A stretch of 64,000 nucleotides of DNA, taken from Salvelinus alpinus. Lineage: Eukaryota; Chordata; Actinopteri; Salmoniformes; Salmonidae. A program made the position numbers and the translations under genes. The stretch's first letter is position 1, and each line of letters opens with the position of its first letter. The notes below the pieces were generated by a model that saw only the letters and a program-made list of their open reading frames with translations, did no database searches and was not told the origin of the DNA. Shown in pieces: positions 35,501 to 46,691 of the stretch. The DNA is taken from positions 13,680,308 through 13,744,307 of the forward strand of contig NC_092096.1 of assembly GCF_045679555.1 (NCBI RefSeq), in the 5' to 3' direction.

Positions 35501-37870
35501 CTATCCTCTTCATCTCTGATTCTATCCTCTTCATCTCTGATTCTATCCTCTCCATCTCATCTCTGATTCTATCCTCTCCATCTCATCTCTGATTCTATCC
35601 TCTCCATCTCATCTCTGATTCTATCCTCTCCATCTCATCTCTGATTCTATCCTCTTCATCTCTGATTCTATCCTCTTCATCTCTGATTCTATCCTCTCCA
35701 TCTCTGATTCTAACCTCTTCATCTCATCTCTGATTCTATCCTCTCCATCTCTGATTCTATCCTCTCCATCTGAGATTCTATCCTCTCCATCTCTGATTCT
35801 ATCCTCTCCATCTGTAATTCTATCCTCTCCATCTGATTCTATCCTCTCCATCTGTGATTCTATCCTCTCCGTCTCTGATTCTATCCTCTCCATCTCTGAT
35901 TCTAACCTCTTCATCTCATCTCTGATTCTATCCTCTCCATCTCTGATTCTATCCTCTCCATCTGAGATTCTATCCTCTCCATCTCTGATTCTATCCTCTC
36001 CATCTGTAATTCTATCCTCTCCATCTGATTCTATCCTCTCCATCTGTGATTCTATCCTCTCCGTCTCTGATTCTATCCTCTCCATCTGAGATTCTATCCT
36101 CTCCATCTCTGATTCTATCCTCTCCATCTGAGATTCTATCCTCTCCATCTGTGATTCTATCCTTTCCGTCTCTGATTCTATCCTCTCCATCTGAGATTCT
36201 ATCCTCTCCGTCTGTGATTCTATCCTCTCCGTCTCTGATTCTATCCTCTCCATCTGAGATTCTATCCTCTCCATCTGTGATTCTATCCTCTCCGTCTCTG
36301 ATTCTATCCTCTCCATCTCTGATTCTATTCTATCCTCTTCATCTCTGATTCTATCCTCTCCATCTCTGATTCTAACCTCTCCATCTCTGATTCTATCCTC
36401 TTCATCTCTGATTCTAACCTCTCCATCTCTGATTCTAACCTCTCCATCTCTGATTCTAACCTCTCCATCTCTGATTCTAACCTCTCCATCTCTGATTCTA
36501 TCCTCTTCATCTCTGATTATATCCTCTTCATCTCATCTCTAATTCTATCCTCTCCATCTCATCTCTGATTCTATCCTCTCCATCTCTGATTCTATCCTCT
36601 TCATCTCTGATTCTAACCTCTCCATCTCTGATTCTAACCTCTCCATCTCTGATTCTAACCTCTCCATCTCTGAATCTAACCTCTCCATCTCTGATTCTAT
36701 CCTCTCCATCTCTGATTCTATCCTCTCCATCTCTGATTCTATCCTCTACATCTCTGATTCTATCCTCTCCATCTCTGATTCTATCCTCTTCATCTCTGAT
36801 TCTATCCTCTCATCTCTGATTCTATCCTCTCCATCTCTGATTCTATCCTCTCCATCTCTGATTCTAACCTCTCCATCTCTGATTCTATCCTCTCCATCTC
36901 TTATTCTATCCTCTCCATCTCATCTCTGATTCTATCCTCTTCATCTCTGATTCTATCCTCTTCATCTCTGATTCTATCCTCTCCATCTCTGATTCTATCC
37001 TCTTCATCTCTGATTCTATCCTCTCCATCTCTGATTCTATCCTCTTCATCTCTGATTCTATCCTCTTCATCTCTGATTCTATCCTCTTCATCTCTGATTC
37101 TAACCTCTCCATCTCATCTCTGATTCTATCCTCTTCATCTCTGATTCTATCCTCTTCATCTCTGATTCTATCCTCTTCATCTCTGATTCTATCCTCTTCA
37201 TCTCTGATTCTATCCTCTTCATCTCTGATTCTATCCTCTTCATCTCTGATTCTATCCTCTTCATCTCTGATTCTATCCTCTTCATCTCTGATTCTATCCT
37301 CTCCATCTCATCTCTGATTCTATCCTCTCCATCTCATCTCTGATTCTATCCTCTCCATCTCATCTCTGATTCTATCCTCTTCATCTCTGATTCTATCCTC
37401 TTCATCTCTGATTCTATCCTCTCCATCTCATCTCTGATTCTAACCTCTTCATCTCATCTCTGATTCTATCCTCTCCATCTCTGATTCTATCCTCTCCATC
37501 TGAGATTCTATCCTCTCCATCTCTGATTCTATCCTCTCCATCTGTAATTATATCCTCTCCATCTGTGATTCTATCCTCTCCATCTCATCTCTGATTCTAT
37601 CCCCTCCATCTCTGATTCTATCCTCTCCATCTGTGATTCTATCCTCTCCATCTCTGATTCTATCCTCTCCATCTGATTCTATCCTCTCCATCTGTGATTC
37701 TATCCTCTCCATCTGTGATTCTATCCTCTCCATCTCTGATTCTATCCTCTCCATCTGTGATTCTATCCTCTCCATCTGTTATTCTATCCTCTTCATCTCT
37801 GATTCTATCCTTTACATCTCATCTCTGATTCTATCCTCTCCATCTCTGATTCTATCCTCTTCATCTCTTG
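20515..37870. repeat. 21-bp minisatellite, 17.4 kb, about 820 units, with higher-order structure
   Basis: The core CCATCTCTGATTCTATC repeats, with alternation of TCTATCC/TCTAACC and CTCCATC/CTTCATC, and the variants CCGTC, CCATCTGTG, CCATCTGAG and CCATCTCATCTCTG. 21 bp is seven codons. The minus strand reads MERIESE, MERLESE or MKRIESE, a heptad rich in Glu, Arg and Met, for up to about 200 residues. Units of 19 bp (CCATCTGATT) and 26 bp (CCATCTCATCTCTG) shift the frame and cut every frame. Long blocks recur: the same ~430-bp pattern starts at 25724, 26591 and 31327, another at 27584, 32367 and 34117, and one pair is directly adjacent at 29220 and 29690. The array has therefore grown by multi-kilobase duplication. 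Confidence 0.97.
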
Positions 37871-38084
37871 CTCCATCTCCCTAAGTTCTGTGTTCTAATT
37901 TCTCCATAATTGTATAGTTTGATTCTAGATTCGTCTCCTCCCTCTTTCTTCAGATCTGTAAGGATATTCTCCATGTCTGTCTAACAGATGCAACAACCTC
38001 TCACTCTACTCTTTTGCCATCTTTGTCCGGGCTAACTCTCTCTCCAGCCTCTCTCATCCCTCTCCAGCTTACTGTCTTCCAACT
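37871..38084 (-). pseudogene. Coiled-coil coding remnant between the 21-bp and 30-bp arrays
   Basis: On the minus strand the island holds DMENILTDLKKEGGDESRIK (frame open about 40 codons) and KMKLEDSKLERDERGWRES. In the frame that enters the 21-bp array it reads NTELREMEQEMKRIESE. These are coil-like and flow without a break into the heptads of the array, but stops and frame changes separate them. It may also be spliced, since TTAG precedes GGAGATGGAGC. Best read as decayed or interrupted coding sequence; the family is unknown. Confidence 0.4.
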
Positions 38085-40330
38085 TCATCTTTCTCCTCTG
38101 CACCCTCCCTCCCTTCATCGTTCTCCTCTGCACCCTCCCTACCTTGCTTCATCTTTCTCCTCTGCACCCTCCCTCCCTTCATCTTTCTCCTCTGCACCCT
38201 CCCTCCTTTCATCTTTCTCCTCTGCACCCTCCCTCCCTTCATCTTACTCCTCTGCACCCTCCCTCCCTTCATCTTTCTCCTCTGCACCCTCCCTCCCTTC
38301 ATCTTTCTCCTCTGCACCCTCCCTCCCTTCATCTTTCTCCTCTGCACCCTCCCTCCCTTCATCTTACTCCTCTGCACCCTCCCTTCATCTTTCTCCTCTG
38401 CACCCTCCCTCCCTTCATCTTTCTCATCTGCACCCTCCCTCCCTTCATCTTACTCCTCTGCACCCTCCCTCCCTACCTTCATCTTTCTCCTCTGCACCCT
38501 CCCTACCTTCATCTTTCTCCTCTGCACTCTCCCTCCCTTCATCTTACTCCTCTGCACCCTCCCTCCCTTCATCTTTCTCCTCTGCACCCTCCCTCCCTCC
38601 CTTCATCTTACTCCTCTGCACTCTCCCTCCCTACCTTCATCTTTCTCCTCTGCACCCTCCCTACCTTCATCTTTCTCCTCTGCACTCTCCCTCCCTTCAT
38701 CTTACTCCTCTGCACCCTCCCTCCCTACCTTCATCTTTCTCCTCTGCACCCTCCCTACCTTCATCTTTCTCCTCTGCACTCTCCCTCCCTTCATCTTACT
38801 CCTCTGCACCCTCCCTCCCTACCTTCATCTTTCTCCTCTGCACCCTCCCTACCTTCATCTTTCTCCTCTGCACTCTCCCTCCCTTCATCTTACTCCTCTG
38901 CACCCTCCCTCCCTTCATCTTTCTCCTCTGCACCCTCCCTCCCTCCCTTCATCTTACTCCTCTGCACCCTCCCTCCCTACCTTCATCTTTCTCCTCTGCA
39001 CCCTCCCTACCTTCATCTTTCTACTCTGCACTCTCCCTCCCTTCATCTTACTCCTCTGCACCCTCCCTCCCTACCTTCATCTTTCTCCTCTGCACCCTCC
39101 CTCCCTTCATCTTTCTCCTCTGCACCCTCCCTACCTTCATCCTCTGCACTCTCCCTCCCTTCATCGTACTACTCTACACTCTCCCTCCCTTCATCTTTCT
39201 CCTCTGCACCCTCCCTCCTTCCCTTCATCTTTCTCCTCTGCACCCTCCCTCCTTCCCTTCATATTTCTCCTCTGCACCCTCCCTCCCTTCATCTTTCTCC
39301 TCTGCACCCTCCCTCCCTTCATCTTTCTCCTCTGCACCCTCCCTCCCTTCATCTTTCTCCTCTGCACCCTCCCTACCTTGCTTCATCTTTCTCCTCTGCA
39401 CCCTCCCTCCCTTCATCTTACTCTTCTGCACCCTCCCTACCTTGCTTCATCTTTCTACTCTGCACCCTCCCTCCCTTCATCTTTCTCCTCTGCACCCTCC
39501 CTCCCTTCATCTTTCTCCTCTGCACCCTCCCTCCCTTCATCTTACTCCTCTGCACCCTCCCTACCTTGCTTCATCTTTCTCCTCTGCACCCTCCCTCCCT
39601 TCATCTTACTCCTCTGCACCCTCCCTCCCTTCATCTTTCTCCTCTGCACCCTCCCTCCCTTCATCTTACTCCTCTGCACCCTCCCTCCCTTCATCTTTCT
39701 CTTCTGCACCCTCCCTCCCTTCATCTTTCTCCTCTGCACCCTCCCTCCATCTTTCTCCTCTGCACCCTCCCTACCTTCATCTTTCTCCTCTGCACTCTCC
39801 CTCCCTTCATCTTACTCCTCTGCACCCTCCCTCCCTACCTTCATCTTTCTCCTCTGCACCCTCCCTACCTTCATCTTTCTCCTCTGCACTCTCCCTCCCT
39901 TCATCTTACTCCTCTGCACCCTCCCTCCCTTCATCTTTCTCCTCTGCACCCTCCCTCCCTCCCTTCATCTTATTCCTCTGCACCCTCCCTCCCTACCTTC
40001 ATCTTTCTCCTCTGCACCCTCCCTACCTTCATCTTACTCCTCTGCACCCTCCCTCCCTTCATCTTTCTCCTCTGCACCCTCCCTTCATCTTACTCCTCTG
40101 CACCCTCCCTCCCTACCTTCATCTTTCTCCTCTGCACCCTCCCTACCTTCATCTTACTCCTCTGCACCCTCCCTTCATCTTTCTCCTCTGCACCCTCCCT
40201 CCCTTCATCTTTCTCCTCTGCACCCTCCCTCCTTCCCTTCATCTTTATCCTCTGCACCCTCCCTCCCTTCATCCTCTACACTCTCCCTCCCTTCATCGTA
40301 CTCCTCTACACTCTCCCTCCCTCCCTTTAT
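38085..40330. repeat. 30-bp minisatellite, about 75 units
   Basis: Units contain CTTCATCTTTCTCCTCTGCA then CCCTCCCTCC, with variants CTTACTCC, CTACC and added CCCT tetramers. Ten codons per unit give long open frames on both strands (plus 38014-40434 is 806 codons). They are composition artefacts: the three plus frames all stay open over long stretches and read as Ser-Leu-Pro-His cycles. Its minus strand (GAGGAGAAAGATGAAGGG) again codes charged residues. Confidence 0.95.
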
Positions 40331-40436
40331 CTTCCCTCAGGTGTTTTAGTCGGGGTTCTCTCCTCTCACTCAATAGCTCCAATTTTGTAGACAAGAACTT
40401 CCTAGTGTTTTTATTCAACAGAATTAGATCTTAATA
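40331..40436 (-). pseudogene. Coil-like coding remnant at right edge of the 30-bp array
   Basis: On the minus strand it reads RKFLSTKLELLSERREPRLK then HLREDKGREGE, entering the 30-bp array in frame and stopping after a few units. It is preceded by TTAAG, a possible acceptor. The composition resembles the other two islands of this complex. Low confidence as a real exon. Confidence 0.3.
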
Positions 40437-41403
40437 TGCAAAGCTTCTAAAATGGAATGTTTTCTCAAAAGAGGAATTCATTTCAAAATTCTAATATATT
40501 CCTCAAAAGAGTTGTAAATAAGTTGCAAATTCTAATATATTTGTACAAAAGAGACATGTAGAAGACAGATGCTTTATTTAGAAAAATAGAGAGCAAGACA
40601 GTTGGCATGTGGTATATTTCATTTAAGGATTTACAGTTCATAGCAAAACATTTAACATTTTTCATTTCATTGCAAAAAACAAAGGACTTGGGTGTCAGCT
40701 ACAGATTTTCCCTTCGTCAACCTCCACTTTCGTTTCCCTTTAATTATTGCAGTTACACGGCAAATGATTTGACATTCAAAGTCATATGGAAATGACATTC
40801 TGTCCTTACTCTCTCAGAGTTGTACTCTCTTTGCATGATCCTCTTTTCAAAAACGCCCTGCCAGTTCTTTGTGTCTCATTCTGCAAATAAAACGTAACGT
40901 TTCGCAACCATTTTACTAAGAACTCCCTGCATATGTATAAAACCACCGGTGGTGATTCTCTTAAACGTACAACTCAAAGCAAATGAGACACAGAAGGAAG
41001 TAGCACCTTCCTTTTGGTTTGACAGTCAGTAAGAGAGTTAAGGAGACCTCTCGTTGAAAAACACACAAACAACAATCATAAGAAGATGTGGAAGGGAAAC
41101 AGTGTGAGTCTGGACACCATAGAAAAATATCACTAGAAAGACAATCCCCATTCAACTATATTGATCATACCCCATGGTTGTCCAGTCATAGTGCCGAGGT
41201 CTGTGGGGCTTTAACCATTCTAGTAGTTATATTTCTATGCTGAGCCTGTGGGTCTGTGGCGCTTTAACCATTCTAGTAGTTGTATTTCTATGCTGAGCCT
41301 GTGGGTCTGTGGCGCTTTATAACTACTAGAATGGTTATTTATATGCTGAGCCTGCCTAAACCATGTCATCTAACTAACCACATCCTGAAACTCAGCCTGC
41401 TTT
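40437..41403. other. 3' flank of tetraspanin C, with small tandem repeat at 41195-41355
   Basis: No exon is supported. It probably includes the 3' UTR of tetraspanin C. The only minus-strand AATAAA I noted is at 40573-40578 (TTTATT on plus), 826 bp past the stop. At about 41195-41355 a roughly 55-bp segment is present three times. The third copy has its ACCATTCTAGTAGTT core inverted. Confidence 0.45.
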
Positions 41404-43366
41404 TCACTTCTCGGCCTTCTCAGGCTCGTTGTAAAGCTCGCTGTACTTGGGCGGGTGGGCGCTGAAGCTGAACTTGGACAGGTGGGCGCTGACGCTGAAC
41501 AGCACAGGAACCGCTACGGTAGAGCTCCTCAGCTGAGCCAGCAGGACGGCAGACATCACCGCTCCCAGGAGCTGGGAGAACAACACAACAACATCAATTA
41601 AACACAACCACGTGGGTGACAGCAAGCCAGGGACTAGTAGAGATATTCAACTGACAGTTTGATGTGTAAGGTGTGAAATGTGCGCGGTACAGAATGCGTG
41701 CTCACAGCCAGAGCAGCGAATCCGAAGGAAAAGCCCAACAGGATGTCCAGAACTTTAGCCAGGTAGCCCTGGAGGATGGGCAAGCAGGGCTGTGGGACAG
41801 AGGTCCGTTAAAACTCATTGGAACACAGATCAGAACTCAGTCATGGTGCTGTCTGGCTCAGATGGTTACAGTGTGGTGCTAGCGATGCCAAGGTCACGGG
41901 TTCAATTCCCACAGGGATCACAAAACTAAAAATGTGCAGATTGAAAAAAGACGTAGGTACATTTCATGTCTGTGTAATAACGTGACTCAGATCACGGCTC
42001 AATAGAGCTTCATTCAGTGTGCTGCTCTGTGATCAGTGACAAAAGCAACCGGTTCTGTCTAGGAATGTAGACGACAACAGGGCTGATCTAAAGATAACAG
42101 AAAAGGGTAGCTGGTCCAACCTGTTTGTAGATCAGCTGCTGTTGTTCAGTCATCTTGAACTCTGAAAAGAACGACAACTGAAAAACAGAAGAAGAAAAAA
42201 TGACACGACATAACCCTTTATGAGTGCATCTAACAGACATAACCCTTTATGAGTGCATCTAACAGACATAACCCTTTATGAGTGTATCTAACAGACATAA
42301 CCCTTTATGAGTGTATCTAACAGACATAACCCTTTATGAGTGTATCTAACAGACATAACCCTTTATGAGTGTATCTAACAGACATAATGTACTGAAGGGT
42401 TAAAGGTCATGGTAGACCAGGATGTAAACCTATGTGCATATGAACTGAGAAGAAGGAGGAGGAGCCTATTGACTATAAAGCTCCATCATCAGTCCTGTCA
42501 TGTAGAGTTGATCTGAACTCACCTGGTATGGCATGTTCAGACATGTACCTTCCATCTGATCTTCCTCACCCTCACAGAGACAGGAGTCAGGTATGTTGTT
42601 GCCCCAGTCTGTGTAACTGAACAGTCCACAGCACTTCAACTGTTAAAAAAACACCCCACACACAGTCAGCGTATCAGACAAGGACATGTTGAGAACAGTA
42701 CACTAGTTGAACCACTAGGTCAACCTCTTCCTCATTCACTGCTGGTTAGAGTCAACACGTCTGTTATGCCCAGCAGTGTCTGGACCTATTTGGAAGGAAC
42801 ACTTCATTTTTGGGGGTTTGGGAGGACAGTAGACTCATTGGTCAAGGGTAGGGATCAAGTGAACACTACAGTGTGTTGTTACATGAAGTTAACATTACTG
42901 AGGTACATGTTGAACACGCAACTGCGGTTGAAAATTAGCCGGCTGGCTAAAACTGGCACTTTTACTGAAACGTTGATTAATGTGCACTGTCCCTGTAAAA
43001 ATAAAAATAAACTCAAAAAATAAACTCAAACTACAATGTAACTTCTCAAAACTATTAAGTATTGAATGAATGATATTATTGTAAACCTTAGTGAAATATT
43101 TCCTGCTGATGTTTCAATGGAAAAGACGGACTAGATCCCAAACGGGATCCGTTGATATATTGAATGTTATGGACATGTCAGGTATATTCTGGTGAAATGA
43201 TTCATGGAAATGTCCCGTACATTCAGCTGGATCCTCTCAGTGAGCTGTCTAACATCAGGGGAGGCTTCGTTCAGAGGCAGGACCTCACGGAACTTCTCCT
43301 CCACGATCTGCTCCATCTGCAAAACAAACAGAACAACCGCAGACGTCAACAATGGCCTTGACAGAG

Positions 43367-43408
<42 letters not shown>

Positions 43409-45417
43409 CAGTTATCAACAAGGCCCTATGCAACTTCACACATCTAAACCTGCATGTATGGATATAGGTCATGTTGTGCCTTGTGTGTGAAAAATCCCCT
43501 GAATAAATCACATGAATGCTGATTGTTTTCAGGTTGCCTCATCAGAAACAGATATAGTGTGGGACACCTAGCTGCTGGAAGACTTTCTGTTAAGAGACTG
43601 TAGGTCCCCTAGCAAAAGTTCAGTATTTATATAACATACTATATCCATCCCTTGGGGAAAGGAAACAAAGAAACTGGGAAATGATAATAGACAGTTGATA
43701 CTACAGTACCACTGGCTGTAGACCTGTCTACCAGTATAACACATCAAGTATTACAGGACAGTCATGTACAGACATTATTATTATTATTAACAAACAATAC
43801 CTCAGAACGGTACATGGCTGTGGGCACCGCCAGACGCAGGAGGCCGAAGCAGCCAATAAAACAGGCTACCAGAAACTAGAGAGAAAGTGAAAGATAGAGA
43901 GACTTAGTTCATAAACCATTTTCTGTCCAATAAAGTTACTGTGTGACTCAGTGAATCGTTAAACAAAACTGGTTACGAAATGGTAAGTGTCTTTCCCAAT
44001 GTGTACGATATAAACAGGATATCAGGGTGGTTTCCCAGACACAGACTAAGCCTAGTCCTGGACTAAAAAGCAAGCTCAAGTAGGTATCTTCATTGAAAAC
44101 CCGTTTTTAGTCCAGGACTAGGGTTAATCTATGTTTGGGAAACTGTGACATATTGTATATTGTTCTATGGTCGTAGTTGTCTGAATGAATGTGAACTCAG
44201 CTCGTCGCAGTAGACCCCCTCACCACGATCAGGGGAATTCTCTTCTGTCTGTGTGCTCCGTACGCTCCAAGCAGAGACATGGCCATGGTGATGCCTCCTA
44301 CCACATACAGCACCACAAACCCTTTGGACTGGTTCTCAAACTGAAAAACAATACAACATCCATCGTGTGTCACAGCATACCATTATGTCATCATAATAGC
44401 CCACGTCCCTTCTCTTTTTCTGGACAAGTTTTTATTTACATGTCTTTTTTTAATGGCGGGCTAAAGGTACAAAACTAACAAAGAAATACCTACATTCCTA
44501 ATAGGGGGGAAAAAATCTCCTTTTTTTATTTTTATTGCACGGTAGACCTTGTATAGGACAGTACTTTAGGAACATTGACTTTGTACACAAGAGTTCACTT
44601 TGTATATATAGCTGACCAATAAGGAAGTATAGTTATAGTCTATTACCTAAACTGTTGACACATTAACCTGTTTTTCAGATGCTGCAGCGTTTAATGCATA
44701 TGTGTAACTGTTTGTTTCCACTTTTGGTTTGTCAAAATAGAGAAATTATAATCAAAATGAATTATCTTTGGTAAGAATTCATTCAATATATATATATATA
44801 TATTCGTAAAATACAGTTTGAATGTAATTTGAACTTTGAGCCCATTTAGCTCTTGTCTAGGGTGTTACGTGTGCGGCTTTAAACTTCTTCAAAGCTCAAC
44901 CCGCATGTAACGCCATGGACCAAAGCTAGATCCCATTTTACCTCTGAAGTACTGTCATGGTAGACGAATTGCCCCAGAAGTCCCAGGCCGATAATCACAC
45001 CTCCAACAATCTAAAGAAAAACATCCCATCCACTATCAAATAACATTATTTTCATAATTGTACAAGGCATATAGCATAATGTAATAAAACATGTCTTTAA
45101 AGCCATATTTAACGGATGTAAACTTGGATTATACAACTTTATACAACATGGAGAGACACGTAGAAACCATATAATTTCACACAGATAGGCTACAAACATT
45201 TTTAAACGAACTTTTATGAGCAGAAGTGTTTGGTGAAGAAGATACGTGTTGTTTTGTTGCGCAGTTGATTACAATCGAACGTAACCTTAAAGTATCGACT
45301 ACTGAGTTAAATCACATGTTCCTACTTGTATTTACAAATAAAGAGTTGCTAACTTACCGCGAACAGCAGGTTGAAGAAGATAAACAGCCGTTGGAAACAG
45401 CTATTAAGTTTAGCCAT
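41404..45417 (-). CDS. Tetraspanin C, complete, nine exons, 280 residues (TSPAN8-like)
   Basis: Exons in transcript order, all phase 0: 45417-45358, 45010-44942, 44340-44224, 43875-43801, 43316-43221, 42639-42523, 42177-42121, 41789-41706 and 41571-41404 (TGA). All introns are GT/AG. The ATG context ACAATGG is strong. TM1 is about residues 11-34, TM2 51-72, TM3 82-100, large loop about 101-208, TM4 209-238, with a 42-residue tail ending NEPEKAEK. The large loop has CCG (142-144) and PDSC, the classic PXSC motif. PCLP stands where paralogues A and B have PCGP. A glycosylation sequon NQS (46-48) lies in the small loop. Codon counts per exon are 20, 23, 39, 25, 32, 39, 19, 28 and 55, against 20, 19, 40, 25, 32, 44, 14, 28 and 50 in B. 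Exon 5 of both is followed by the same unusual donor GTACGG. The gene reads toward B. Confidence 0.9.
41842..41924 (+). mobile_element. tRNA-like SINE head fragment in intron 7 of tetraspanin C
   Basis: CTGGCTCAGATGGTTACAGT resembles an A box and CACGGGTTCAATTCCCACAG a B box, at tRNA-like spacing. No cloverleaf that would make a working tRNA is evident, and SINE heads of this form are common in salmonids. The tail is not clear. Confidence 0.45.
42208..42384. repeat. 29-bp tandem repeat, 6 copies, intron 6 of tetraspanin C
   Basis: Units begin ACATAACCCTTTATGAGTG. The first two have GCATC and the remaining four GTATC, which shows the order of spread. Confidence 0.93.
42895..43033. mobile_element. 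3' end fragment of an interspersed repeat
   Basis: GAAAATTAGCCGGCTGGCTA through GATTAATGTGCACTGTCCCT and an A-rich tail (AAATAAAAATAAACTC) match, from memory, a dispersed salmonid repeat terminus. It lies in intron 5 of tetraspanin C. Confidence 0.4.
43370..43403. repeat. (CA)n microsatellite, intron 4 of tetraspanin C
   Basis: About 17 uninterrupted CA units. Confidence 0.95.
44030..44143. mobile_element. Short palindromic MITE-like element, intron 3 of tetraspanin C
   Basis: GTTTCCCAGACACAGACTAA on the left mirrors TTAATCTATGTTTGGGAAAC on the right. CCTAGTCCTGGACTAAAAA mirrors TTTTTAGTCCAGGACTAGG. The loop is short. It is non-coding. Confidence 0.75.
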
Positions 45418-46690
45418 TGTCGTGTTTATCAGGTACTCAGAAAACGAACTCGACCTGTCTGTGCTGTTTGTGCGTGTGTCCGTTTTCCGGGTAGCCTATG
45501 TGGTAGGCAGTACTTAGTTCGTTCCTGTAAATTACACTGTAACCAACGATGTATATAAACCCTGGATTTCGGGATGCTATTTATTCCCATTATGATCCTT
45601 TGAAACCATCGGGCGACCATATTGGAACGCCCCGGTATGGCCCGGTCCTCCATACGAATGAATGGAATTCTACACTATTTTTAAATTAAGGACAAAATTA
45701 CATGTATTTCATAATTTTTGTTGTTGTAGTTGGGACAGTATCATTAGTCATCAAAAAATATATATACTTTAATAAGGAAAATGTTTTATATTTTTTAAAT
45801 TTTTAATTTGTATGATTAGCTCACATGATTTAATTTGAAAGTATGGATTAAGGTGTCTGTAATGGAATAAATACATTTCTATAGATTCCAAAATACAATT
45901 ACAACTGTGGGGGAGTGCCAAGATGGAGGCTCGATGGCTTCAACACAGCACCCCCTAAAAATCATCTAGTGTACATATATATAAATCACTTACCGTAAGC
46001 TTTTTTTAATGTGTATTTTTTTTTAAATTACATTTCAAATTACAACACAATAACAACATAACATAGAACATCACTGCACGGGAGCACAGACAGAAGGAGT
46101 AACCCGGACACGTCACACGGGCTATACAGCTGAAGCGTCCGTTCAGATGTTGAACGTTTTCTCACCACCAAGTGGTAGTTCAGTCGCGGGTATTTGAGTG
46201 GTAGAGGATGAAACTACGTGAAACTGGGCCGACATTCTGCTAATTTTCTCATCGATGAAACATTTGATCAATATATTTTTTCTGTTCCCTAAACTACAAT
46301 ATGTTACGAACACAGTGCAGTGAGTTGTAACGACTTGACGCTTCACCAAATATTTTAATTGAATTGTTTAGAAAGAGTGCTAGGTCGAATTGAATTTGTG
46401 CACAAGCGCACTTCACAGACTAGGCGTTCCCTAATGGAAATATGCAAACACATGCTACAACGCGCCAATAGGATCTCGCTAGCCCTTGCTTGGCTTTAAC
46501 CACCTTGCTTGTTCTGCTCACTATGCTTTGTTTGCTCCCACTGTAAACGACACAGATGAACTATCTTGGGTTAGTTATATTTCGCTGTAACTAGGCCTGT
46601 CCTGCATCATCTAAAGTACTTTTCCAGTGTTTACAAACTTGCCTACCGACATTACACTGGATGGATATAGCAGAACGAATATGAAAATAT
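45418..46690. other. Upstream region of tetraspanin C
   Basis: No gene is supported in about 1.27 kb. It should include the promoter of tetraspanin C, read to the left. A TATATA occurs at about 45551-45556 (a TATA-like string on both strands), about 135 bp upstream of the ATG, but it is not proof of a TATA box. AT-rich from 45660 to 46080. Confidence 0.35.
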
Positions 46691-46691
46691 A

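Noticed and set aside
20515-37870. CRISPR array
   Set aside because: Regular spacing but no unique spacers between repeats, and the genome is eukaryotic. It is a minisatellite.
38014-40434. 806-codon open frame on the plus strand
   Set aside because: It is the 30-bp array translated. Other plus frames are equally open and give the same Ser-Leu-Pro-His cycles, and there are no recognisable domains.
41842-41924. Functional tRNA gene
   Set aside because: A- and B-box-like strings are present, but I could not see a full cloverleaf with an anticodon arm. SINE heads explain it better.
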